The translations under genes were made by a program, and so were the position numbers. A stretch of 37,710 nucleotides of DNA from Ekhidna sp. (GTDB lineage: Bacteria; Bacteroidota; Bacteroidia; Cytophagales; Cyclobacteriaceae), in NCBI GenBank assembly GCA_013214445.1, contig JABSPG010000008.1:1-37710 (forward strand), given 5' to 3'. Under the pieces are notes generated by a model, which was given only the letters and a program-made list of their open reading frames with translations, searched no databases and was not told where the DNA came from. Positions 16,531 to 23,939 of this stretch are shown here, in pieces; the first letter of the stretch is position 1, and each line of letters begins with the position of its first letter.

Positions 16531-17888
16531 AAATGAAGGAATTTAAAAGAACGGCGGCAGATGTCGCTAAGATGCTAGAAGCTGACAAGCTCAAGGCGTT
16601 GATTCCAGTCGAAAGCTGGTTAAAAGAAAATGGCTATGACGTAAAGTCATTCGCAGAAATCGAGGAAGAGGCGGAAGCTATCGAGGCTCAAAAGACATAC
16701 TTTGAGTATTCAGCTGCATATATCAATGCCATGGCTGAGAAGGGCGAAGCTTCAAAAGCGGAAGCTGAAAAGACTATCAAAGGTCTTGAATTGAAAATGT
16801 CTCAAATGATGTCCGCTACTGAGAAGCTTGCAGAAAGCGCAGCTAAATTTAGCGAACAGGGCAACGGAAGCCAAAAAGATGATTCTGAAAAGTGGTATTC
16901 TGAAAAGACCCTTAAAGGTGTTGTCGAGGTCATGAAAGGAAGGGATAATGAGGTATTCGTTCCTAAGTATGGCGTGAAAATAGACGCAAACAAGGCTAAT
17001 ACCTTGACTACTTCCGTTACTGATAGCCCTTTAGCTTTGGTGTTACCTGAAATTGGAAGGGTCGGAACCGTTAAACCTACAGTGTACGACATCTTGCCTA
17101 AATTTCCCGTTCCTGCAAATAGCGGTGGTCAGGTTGGGTACTTTGACATGAAGACAGACGGCACGCTCGTAAGGGGTTCTGCTATGATGGCAGAAGCAGC
17201 GGCAACGCCTGAATCTGCAATCGAATGGCAGTACTACACGCAACCTTTGAAGAACGTCGGCGACATGATTCCATGGAGTAAGCAATTTGAGCACGACTTC
17301 GCATTGTTGACTCAGGAGTTAAGCATCTTTTTGGAAGTGAGCCAAGGCTTGGTAAAAGGAAATCAGATCGTGAACGGTGACGGTACTGGCAACAACCTAG
17401 CTGGTATGATTACTCAGATCGGCGCCTATACTCCTGTGGCCTCTGGTATCACTGATGCAAGTATCTATGACTTGGTAATCAAGTTGCGCGAGACCATAGA
17501 AAGCCCTCAGAATAGCAAATTCCGTTGTGATTTTGCCGTAATGAACATATCCGACATCAACAAGTACAAGTTGAAGAAAGATGCGAACAATAACTATATC
17601 ATGCCTCCATTCGTGACCGATAGCGGCGCGGTTATCGATGGCGTGACTGTTATTGAGGATAACAACGTTGTGGCTAAAACGATGTACATCGGTGATCGCA
17701 GGTTTGCACGTATCTATCAAGAGCCTGGGATTGGATTTGAGCGTGGATACATCAATGATGACTTCAGCAAGAATCTTGAAAGATTGAAGATCTTTGAAAG
17801 GCTATTGTTCTTGATTCGTAACATTGACAGAGCTGGCTTCCTTCGTGTCACTGACATAGACGCGGCTCTTACTACGCTTGCATCTTAA
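16527..17888 (+). CDS. major capsid protein (HK97 fold)
   Basis: Scaffold-like N-terminus; ELSIFLEVSQGLVKGNQIVNGDGTGNNLAGM ... IYDLVIKLRETIES...VIEDNNVVAKTMYIGDRRFARIYQEPGIGFERG. Confidence 0.9.
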   Translation: MKMKEFKRTAADVAKMLEADKLKALIPVESWLKENGYDVKSFAEIEEEAEAIEAQKTYFEYSAAYINAMAEKGEASKAEAEKTIKGLELKMSQMMSATEKLAESAAKFSEQGNGSQKDDSEKWYSEKTLKGVVEVMKGRDNEVFVPKYGVKIDANKANTLTTSVTDSPLALVLPEIGRVGTVKPTVYDILPKFPVPANSGGQVGYFDMKTDGTLVRGSAMMAEAAATPESAIEWQYYTQPLKNVGDMIPWSKQFEHDFALLTQELSIFLEVSQGLVKGNQIVNGDGTGNNLAGMITQIGAYTPVASGITDASIYDLVIKLRETIESPQNSKFRCDFAVMNISDINKYKLKKDANNNYIMPPFVTDSGAVIDGVTVIEDNNVVAKTMYIGDRRFARIYQEPGIGFERGYINDDFSKNLERLKIFERLLFLIRNIDRAGFLRVTDIDAALTTLAS

Positions 17889-17898
17889 TCTTAGGGAT

Positions 17899-18075
17899 AT
17901 GAAGATCAAGCTAGTAAAAGATTTTGAGCAACATAAAAAGGGGACGGTCTTTGAGACTGTCCCTAACGGCAGATTATCGCTCGATGTGGCAAAAAGCCTT
18001 ATCAAGCGTAACCTTGCCGAGGTTGTGACGGATCAAAAACCGAAGCCGAAAAGGCAAAAAAAAGAAAGCGAATAG
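17899..18075 (+). CDS. small head-completion-region protein (start re-called from 17878)
   Basis: MKIKLVKDFEQHKKGTVFETVPNGRLSLDVAKSLIKRNLAEVV directly after capsid. Confidence 0.55.
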   Translation: MKIKLVKDFEQHKKGTVFETVPNGRLSLDVAKSLIKRNLAEVVTDQKPKPKRQKKESE

Positions 18076-18081
18076 ATGAAA

Positions 18082-18109
18082 CCTTCCCAATTTTGGGAGG
18101 GTTTTTTTA
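18082..18109 (+). terminator. rho-independent terminator
   Basis: CCTTCCC-AATTTT-GGGAGGG followed by T7. Confidence 0.8.
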
Positions 18110-18130
18110 TACATTACATCAAAAAAAATT

Positions 18131-19117
18131 ATGGCAACAATAACAGTTACAGCAGAAACAAACGGGTTTTCAGTCAATATTGACAATGAGATGTATTCTT
18201 ATAATAAGGGTCAATTAGTGGCTTCATCGAAGAATATGACAGGCGACCTAGTACACCTTGCACTACCTACAGGTAAATACTTACATCATTTTAATATTGC
18301 ATCAGATACGCTAGATATTGGGGGTGTCACGTCCTTCGCGAATGCAGCTGCTTTGATAGCGCAGCTTGACAAGGTTATAGCTGCCGCCCCCGGAGCATCG
18401 AATGTGATAGGAAAGGTAGATAAGTTCGGATTCAATAAGAATGTACAACCCGGTTCTTATGTCCTGATCAGTTCGTATGGCGGGACGTTCGATGAGACTA
18501 ACATCATGACGACCGAACAGACCTATACTATTGCATACAACAACACAACAGACGGGGCGACGGCCACAGGCGCGCGTATCCTTCAGTTTACACACATAAA
18601 AGACGTTGACGGAGTTATTACGGAAGTGGATGAAATACATATTCTAGGATCGTCTGGTTCCGATGTAACAACATTTTCAGGATTAGGAATTAACAGGGTC
18701 ATTGTAGTTGATTTTGGTGGGGATGCTAAGAATGGAGATGACATTACAATAACAGCTACCACAGACGGGACTACACAAGCCCAAATTGAAGTTGGAACTA
18801 GTGTCACTGAACAGCTTCTATATCATACTCCTGAGAACGTCAACTTCAATATGACTAGGTTTTATCTGACTTTCAGGAAGACGTCTGGGGGAGGCGTTCC
18901 TAAATTGGATATACGCTTAAACTCTTATTCAAGAATTACGGGTGGTATCTATAATGTCAGGGAGTTGTCAGGAGACACACAGCGCGGTAATGAATTAGAC
19001 CCGAGTAACTTTAATGCTGACTTTGGAGGGCGTGAGGTGATCTTTGTTGATGTACAGACAGATACTGCCAACACGGCAATAAATGGATCATTTGGCGGTG
19101 AACTTACCGTTGCGTAG
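18131..19117 (+). CDS. beta-rich structural protein (head decoration or fibre candidate)
   Basis: Position after capsid, T/G/D-rich beta composition; flanked both sides by terminators. Confidence 0.5.
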   Translation: MATITVTAETNGFSVNIDNEMYSYNKGQLVASSKNMTGDLVHLALPTGKYLHHFNIASDTLDIGGVTSFANAAALIAQLDKVIAAAPGASNVIGKVDKFGFNKNVQPGSYVLISSYGGTFDETNIMTTEQTYTIAYNNTTDGATATGARILQFTHIKDVDGVITEVDEIHILGSSGSDVTTFSGLGINRVIVVDFGGDAKNGDDITITATTDGTTQAQIEVGTSVTEQLLYHTPENVNFNMTRFYLTFRKTSGGGVPKLDIRLNSYSRITGGIYNVRELSGDTQRGNELDPSNFNADFGGREVIFVDVQTDTANTAINGSFGGELTVA

Positions 19118-19157
19118 ATTTGAGAGTTTCATTTGGGAGAAGTTTTGAAAGCACTTA

Positions 19158-19189
19158 AAAGCTCTGGTATTTTATCAGGGCTTTTTTTA
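19158..19189 (+). terminator. rho-independent terminator
   Basis: AAAGCTCTGGT-ATTTT-ATCAGGGCTTT with T-run. Confidence 0.75.
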
Positions 19190-19195
19190 TATTTG
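19188..19195 (+). promoter_or_regulatory. candidate -7 box TATATTTG
   Basis: Exact TAnnTTTG, overlapping terminator T-tract. Confidence 0.45.
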
Positions 19196-19240
19196 TTGCA
19201 AGAGCTTTAAACCCTCTTTAGGATCGCACCTAAAACATTC

Positions 19241-19282
19241 GTCCTTATCAGTGTTTGCCGCACTGATAAGGACTTTTCTTTT
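19241..19282 (+). terminator. strong rho-independent terminator
   Basis: GTCCTTATCAGTG-TTTGCCG-CACTGATAAGGAC, perfect 13-bp stem, T-rich tail. Confidence 0.85.
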
Positions 19283-19298
19283 TAACCCGTCTGGTTAT

Positions 19299-19306
19299 TA
19301 TCTTTG
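19299..19306 (+). promoter_or_regulatory. candidate -7 box TATCTTTG
   Basis: Exact TAnnTTTG in noncoding region. Confidence 0.45.
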
Positions 19307-19362
19307 AATCACTCATAACACACAGGGGTAATACCTCTTTTCTTCATCATTTGGGATTTGAT

Positions 19363-19397
19363 AAACCCGTTGGGCTATTCTAACGGGTTTTTTATTT
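19363..19397 (+). terminator. rho-independent terminator
   Basis: AAACCCGTT-GGGCTATTCT-AACGGGTTT then TTTATTT. Confidence 0.8.
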
Positions 19398-19420
19398 ACT
19401 TTGAAAAAAAAGAACGAAAC

Positions 19421-20116
19421 ATGCCCCTACCTACGATCAATCAGGAGGATTTCAAAGGAGATATTAACATATCACAAGCTGGCACTATCAATACTGATTT
19501 TGACGCCTACATTGAAACCTACATACAAAAGGGTATCAGAGACACATTAGGGGATGCCGCATTTGTCCAGATCAGGGATAATACAAGACAGAAATGGCAG
19601 GATCTTTTCAACGGGGTGGACTATACGGACAAGAACGGGGACGTAGTATATCAACACGGTATGACTAATGCTCTAAGATATTTTATCTACTTCTTTTGGT
19701 GTCGTGATTCATTCATGAACAGCCCTAACGGGAATGTTTCGGCGACATTTGAAAATGCAGAATTACTCAATGCTGGAGGTCAATTTGGAGTAGTTCGAGA
19801 ACGATATAATAGGTTTGTCGATATTATGAACTGTGAGGTATTCCCTTTTATTTCTGAGTTCAAAGAATCGAGCGAAGCGATAACAGGGTACACAGATAAC
19901 GGCGGAGGATCTATTACGATTGAGTTCGCGTCTACGAAATACCTACAGTCAGGCGATCTATTGAACGTAAACGGGACGGATTATACGGTTAGTGCGGTTG
20001 ATACAGATGTTTCTGCCACTATTTCGGGCGCTGGCTCCTTGATCCCTACAGGGGACGTAAAATGGGAGCCGTTCGGAATGATTAAGAATACTTACACGGA
20101 AAGGTTGGTAATATGA
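19421..20116 (+). CDS. head-tail connector-region protein (start re-called from 19358)
   Basis: ATG 19421 (MPLPTINQEDF) follows the terminator; FDAYIETYIQKGIRDTLGDAAFVQI; late module order. Confidence 0.6.
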   Translation: MPLPTINQEDFKGDINISQAGTINTDFDAYIETYIQKGIRDTLGDAAFVQIRDNTRQKWQDLFNGVDYTDKNGDVVYQHGMTNALRYFIYFFWCRDSFMNSPNGNVSATFENAELLNAGGQFGVVRERYNRFVDIMNCEVFPFISEFKESSEAITGYTDNGGGSITIEFASTKYLQSGDLLNVNGTDYTVSAVDTDVSATISGAGSLIPTGDVKWEPFGMIKNTYTERLVI

Positions 20117-21078
20117 GTAAAAAGCCCGTATTGATAGAACAATTTCCTGTTGTACCCGATGTTATAGAGGGGTTCATTAACTCAATTGAGTGGGTGGATG
20201 ATTACACATTAGATCCGTTGAACTTTGTACACGGAACACCCCTAATGACCACTACCCAATTTTCAAGGATAGATGATAGTAAGTTGCGTTTTCCCCTTTG
20301 TTATCTGCCCGAATTCTTTACGGGGCGAAAGTATAACAGGTATTCACCTATTCAAGCTGAGGTCAATCTCAGGTTGTTCTTTTTGGTCAACGTCAAATCA
20401 GAGGATCTAACAACGGATGATCATTACGCTAATCCTTTAGATCTGATGCGTAGGTATGTCGAGATATTCACATCTCACATGGCCTATTATGAAGCCTTCC
20501 AGATCAGACCTACAGACGCACCTTACCCTTTTATATTTCATGCGAACGCTGGCAGATACGCAGATCGGAGGGGTTACGACGCTCGAATATTTCAGGAATC
20601 CACATCAGGGATTGAGATAAACTTTACAGCGTTGAACCTTATAAAATGCGATAAAACACGACGCTATGAGCCAAATCCAAACCCTGACACGGGAGAGGAT
20701 GGATCACAGGGAGGTGGTCAATTCAACGCATGGACGGTTAATGAGTCTAACGTGGTTATTTCCACGCCTAACACGGGGTCTAGTGATGCTCCAGCTATCA
20801 ATGTAATTAACAAATCCTCCCAGCCTTGGGAAGTCGTAAAGGATGTTCAACCCATCTATGATTTAGATGTCGCCTACTTTGATACGTTGGGCGTACTAGA
20901 TCCTAGCGTGGGTACATCCGTTACAGTATCGGGCGTGGATGGATTAACGGCTAATGTATCGGGTGAGCTAGACTTTTCATCTGTTGAAACCGACATCTAC
21001 CAGCTCACTATTTCGATCTTTTCCGAACGCGAAAACATCCAAATCAAGCAACAAGTGAAAGTGAGAAACTCTATTTAG
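20113..21078 (+). CDS. neck/tail-completion-region protein with C-terminal Ig-like segment
   Basis: Late-module position; C-terminal beta region VGTSVTVSGVDGLTANVSGELDFSSV. Confidence 0.5.
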   Translation: MSKKPVLIEQFPVVPDVIEGFINSIEWVDDYTLDPLNFVHGTPLMTTTQFSRIDDSKLRFPLCYLPEFFTGRKYNRYSPIQAEVNLRLFFLVNVKSEDLTTDDHYANPLDLMRRYVEIFTSHMAYYEAFQIRPTDAPYPFIFHANAGRYADRRGYDARIFQESTSGIEINFTALNLIKCDKTRRYEPNPNPDTGEDGSQGGGQFNAWTVNESNVVISTPNTGSSDAPAINVINKSSQPWEVVKDVQPIYDLDVAYFDTLGVLDPSVGTSVTVSGVDGLTANVSGELDFSSVETDIYQLTISIFSERENIQIKQQVKVRNSI

Positions 21079-21080
21079 TT

Positions 21081-21088
21081 TATTTTTG
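21081..21088 (+). promoter_or_regulatory. candidate -7 box TATTTTTG upstream of tail tube-like gene
   Basis: Matches TAnnTTTG in 40-nt intergenic gap. Confidence 0.45.
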
Positions 21089-21118
21089 TAATATTGATCA
21101 AATTAAAATTTAACTATT

Positions 21119-22045
21119 ATGCCTCAAGCGTGCGAATGTTCAGTCGGACTTGGTAACCTTGGCGACAAGTTCGCCGCCGACAACATAATGAGAGTGCCCC
21201 GAATGCTGATCTTTGTCAATCAGTACTCAATTGCAGGGGGACGGAATGGAATTGATTTATCGGTTGAATTGACCGATGCGAGCGTTCAAGCTTTGATTGA
21301 TCAAAGTAATAAGTCCCTTAGGTGGCACTTCCTTGACGAATTGGAAGACGTCGAAAACCTTAGAGCTGATCCTGTATTTCAAGAGCTGGCATCAGGAAGA
21401 CGCCAATACATCAGACAGGGCGTTAAGACCTTTACGGCGGCTATCTATCGCAGGAATCCGCAATTTCTGAAGCAAATCGAGCGTATGCAATGCCCTACAT
21501 TAGGCGTTTACATGATAGATAATTGCGGCGATTTGTACGGGATGATCTCAAGCGATGGGGCTACGTTGTATCCGATGCGTGTTGGAACTGGTTCATTCTC
21601 TTCAAACTTGGTTGAAATGACCTATAGCGAAGAACAAAAAGTAATGATCAGCTTTGATTTTGACAGAATCGAAAAGGACAGCGATGTTCGCAGACTTCCT
21701 AAAAGCGAAATGAACGCCGACCTCGATCTATTATCCAAAGATGGCCTTTACAACATCGCTCCCGTAGTAGTAACCGCTAGTGTAACAGCTACGAGTGTAC
21801 GAGTAGAGATGAACTACGACAGCGGAACAGCGATCACTCCGAATAGATTAGAAGGATTGGTAGCTGGTGACTTTGCATTGTACAACGTGACCGATGATGC
21901 ATCCGTAACTGTTGACTCTGCTAATGAAGTAAGCCCGGGAATCTATGATCTAACGATCCTTACTCAGGATGGAGATGCTGGAACCGTAACGGCTACGAAG
22001 TCAGGCTATGACATTAGTACTACTTCGTTTACTTTCGGATCTTAA
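21119..22045 (+). CDS. tail tube-like protein with C-terminal Ig-like extension
   Basis: Position two genes before tape measure cluster; C-terminal VVVTASVTATSVRVEMNYDSGTAITPNRLEGLVAGDF... Confidence 0.5.
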   Translation: MPQACECSVGLGNLGDKFAADNIMRVPRMLIFVNQYSIAGGRNGIDLSVELTDASVQALIDQSNKSLRWHFLDELEDVENLRADPVFQELASGRRQYIRQGVKTFTAAIYRRNPQFLKQIERMQCPTLGVYMIDNCGDLYGMISSDGATLYPMRVGTGSFSSNLVEMTYSEEQKVMISFDFDRIEKDSDVRRLPKSEMNADLDLLSKDGLYNIAPVVVTASVTATSVRVEMNYDSGTAITPNRLEGLVAGDFALYNVTDDASVTVDSANEVSPGIYDLTILTQDGDAGTVTATKSGYDISTTSFTFGS

Positions 22046-22065
22046 CCATTTTCCTGGTATTAAGA

Positions 22066-22097
22066 AAAAGCCCTCTGAGAAATTGGAGGGCTTTTTT
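22066..22097. terminator. bidirectional terminator between convergent genes
   Basis: AAAGCCCTC-TGAGAAATTG-GAGGGCTTT with T-run on + and A-run upstream. Confidence 0.8.
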
Positions 22098-22102
22098 TAT
22101 GG

Positions 22103-22414
22103 TTAAAAACAAATTCCCCCTTCGTACAACAACTCATTAATCCACTCCTCATACTTCGCTTTGTCCTTTGGCTTGACTTCGCCTTCGATCACTTCCCATT
22201 CCAAGGTATGAACCGTACCTTTCGCCCAATCTCTCATAAGATCCCATGAATGAAACGGTACATTGTAAAGACCTCCGATTACATCCAGAACATCGGAAGT
22301 TGCAATTTGCTGTGTTTCGCTCAACTTATTGCGTGAATTCTCAACGAATGAAAGTAGATTGATTCTCGTTTAACATCTTGCAGCGGATTCAAATAGGTTG
22401 TGTTTCATGATCAT
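22103..22414 (-). pseudogene. minus-strand gene interrupted by one in-frame TAA
   Basis: AAACACATG start (ATG 22414-22412) gives MIMKHNLFESAARC, TAA at 22372-22370, then same frame TRINLLSFVENSRNKLSETQQ... to stop at 22103. Confidence 0.55.
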
Positions 22415-22420
22415 GTGTTT

Positions 22421-22457
22421 AAACAGGGGTCTTACATCGTAGTGAATACCCCTGTTT
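22421..22457. repeat. perfect 10-bp inverted repeat between the two minus-strand genes
   Basis: AAACAGGGGT (22421-22430) / ACCCCTGTTT (22448-22457), 17-nt loop. Confidence 0.8.
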
Positions 22458-22485
22458 GTTAATTGTTAATTGTTAATTGTTAATG
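22458..22485. repeat. heptanucleotide tandem repeat (GTTAATT)x~4
   Basis: gttaattgttaattgttaattgttaatg; overlaps stop codon of the minus-strand gene. Confidence 0.9.
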
Positions 22486-22925
22486 TACCATTCAAGTACT
22501 TTGTCAAAAAGTACTTGAGTGTAATCAAGTGACTGCCTCATTTCATTGACTACCTTAACGTAATTTTTAACCGAATCAGGACTGCAATACTCAGGGTATA
22601 ATTCATTTTGGACATCAGTTAAATCTACAAAACGCTTTCCTTTTTGCAGGGTAGGACAATAATCCACAAAGAATCCTGAGTACGTCCAATCGCCATCTTT
22701 TGACCCGTGGTGGCTATTTGGGTAAACGGTTATCCGAATCTTTGATCCCATAACATCGAAGCTATCATCCCGCCCTAATAAGATCTTATTAACTACCAAA
22801 CCTTTGTTGGCTTGATATTCTTGCATTCTTCGGGCGATTTCCATCTGTAGATCCACCATCCAAATAGATAGAGTTTGCCACTCTTGTACCATTTCTTCCC
22901 ACTCTTGCCTTGTTGTGTTTTTCAT
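22473..22925 (-). CDS. minus-strand accessory protein of unknown function
   Basis: 150-aa ORF with own promoter; leader AACACAAGGAAATGAAA also found upstream of 35789 gene. Confidence 0.65.
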   Translation of the reverse strand: MKNTTRQEWEEMVQEWQTLSIWMVDLQMEIARRMQEYQANKGLVVNKILLGRDDSFDVMGSKIRITVYPNSHHGSKDGDWTYSGFFVDYCPTLQKGKRFVDLTDVQNELYPEYCSPDSVKNYVKVVNEMRQSLDYTQVLFDKVLEWYINN

Positions 22926-22953
22926 TTCCTTGTGTTTTTTGCATTTGCTTATG

Positions 22954-22961
22954 CAAATATA
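22954..22961 (-). promoter_or_regulatory. promoter of minus-strand cassette (CTTG-N19-TATATTTG)
   Basis: Exact -7 box on minus strand with upstream CTTG; inverted repeat ATTTGC-TTAT-GCAAAT at 22943-22958 overlaps it. Confidence 0.55.
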
Positions 22962-23017
22962 ATATATATTTATTCCCGCGCAAGCATAAACAGAAAAATA
23001 ATTAAATATTTTTTCAA

Positions 23018-23485
23018 ATGGCTTTAAGTTTAGGGAAACTCGATAAGGTAGTACAGCTCTTCATAAGAGGCTTAGACGTCAATCAAATGCTTTCTGAGAT
23101 CTGGCAAAAAAGAGAAATTCAGGATTACATCATTGCTTTAAATCAGGATGCACAACTATTTGATCAGGGTATAACCTCGGACGGATCAAGTTTAGGTACC
23201 TATTCACCTTTTACAATTGCTAAAAAAGAAAGCGAAGGGAAGTTTGTGCCAGCCGACTTTCACATTACGCTATTCGATGAGGGCGATTTTTACGATTCCT
23301 TCAATATTCGCGTGACTTCAAACGGCTTTCTAATCGTGGCCGATGCTATCAAAGAAGACGGTACAGACTTAGTTCAGGAATACGGTCGTATCTTAGGGCT
23401 TACGGACGAATCAATACAGGAACTAGGAGACGTGATACAAGATGAGGTTAAGCAGTACATTGAGCAGAAATTACAGGAGCTTTGA
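23018..23485 (+). CDS. tail-assembly-region protein
   Basis: Late-module position before tape measure. Confidence 0.5.
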   Translation: MALSLGKLDKVVQLFIRGLDVNQMLSEIWQKREIQDYIIALNQDAQLFDQGITSDGSSLGTYSPFTIAKKESEGKFVPADFHITLFDEGDFYDSFNIRVTSNGFLIVADAIKEDGTDLVQEYGRILGLTDESIQELGDVIQDEVKQYIEQKLQEL

Positions 23486-23939
23486 GACCATACCAGCGGA
23501 CATCTACTTTAAGATCCTAGAAAGCCGCGACCCTTCGCCTTATCTAGGTAAGGGTTTGAAAGCTCAAAAAAGGTGGGATGTTATCTATAATGACTTTCTA
23601 AAATTCTATGGAATCTCAAAGGAGTATAGGACGTATCTTGAGAAGATGCGAAAGGCTATCAAGCTCTATGATCAGGCCTATAATAAAGGCCAGATTCACA
23701 AAAAACTAATCGCTGACCTCACATTCAAAGAGGCTCAATCGTATCTTACAACAGCTACACGTGAAGATATAGCCGTTGTAGTGGCGTCTGTATCTATGCG
23801 TGTAGGTTTTCCGTTGAAGTTGGAAGACATCACAGCAAAAGAATTTTACGCATATTTGAAAGCGTTGAGAGACAAAGACCAAGCAGAAAAGGAAAATCAA
23901 GCAAAACAAACCTTGAAAAATGGCAGAGGCAGCAATTAG
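23442..23939 (+). CDS. tail assembly protein candidate preceding tape measure
   Basis: Overlaps both neighbours; exact start uncertain. Confidence 0.5.
   Translation: MRLSSTLSRNYRSFETIPADIYFKILESRDPSPYLGKGLKAQKRWDVIYNDFLKFYGISKEYRTYLEKMRKAIKLYDQAYNKGQIHKKLIADLTFKEAQSYLTTATREDIAVVVASVSMRVGFPLKLEDITAKEFYAYLKALRDKDQAEKENQAKQTLKNGRGSN

Noticed and set aside
22370-22372. TAA stop-codon reassignment
   Set aside because: TAA terminates many other genes in the window (for example 909, 8545, 9915), so genome-wide recoding is not supported.
23706-23909. Cys-rich minus-strand ORF
   Set aside because: Antisense to a late gene in tight operon; no promoter or start context.
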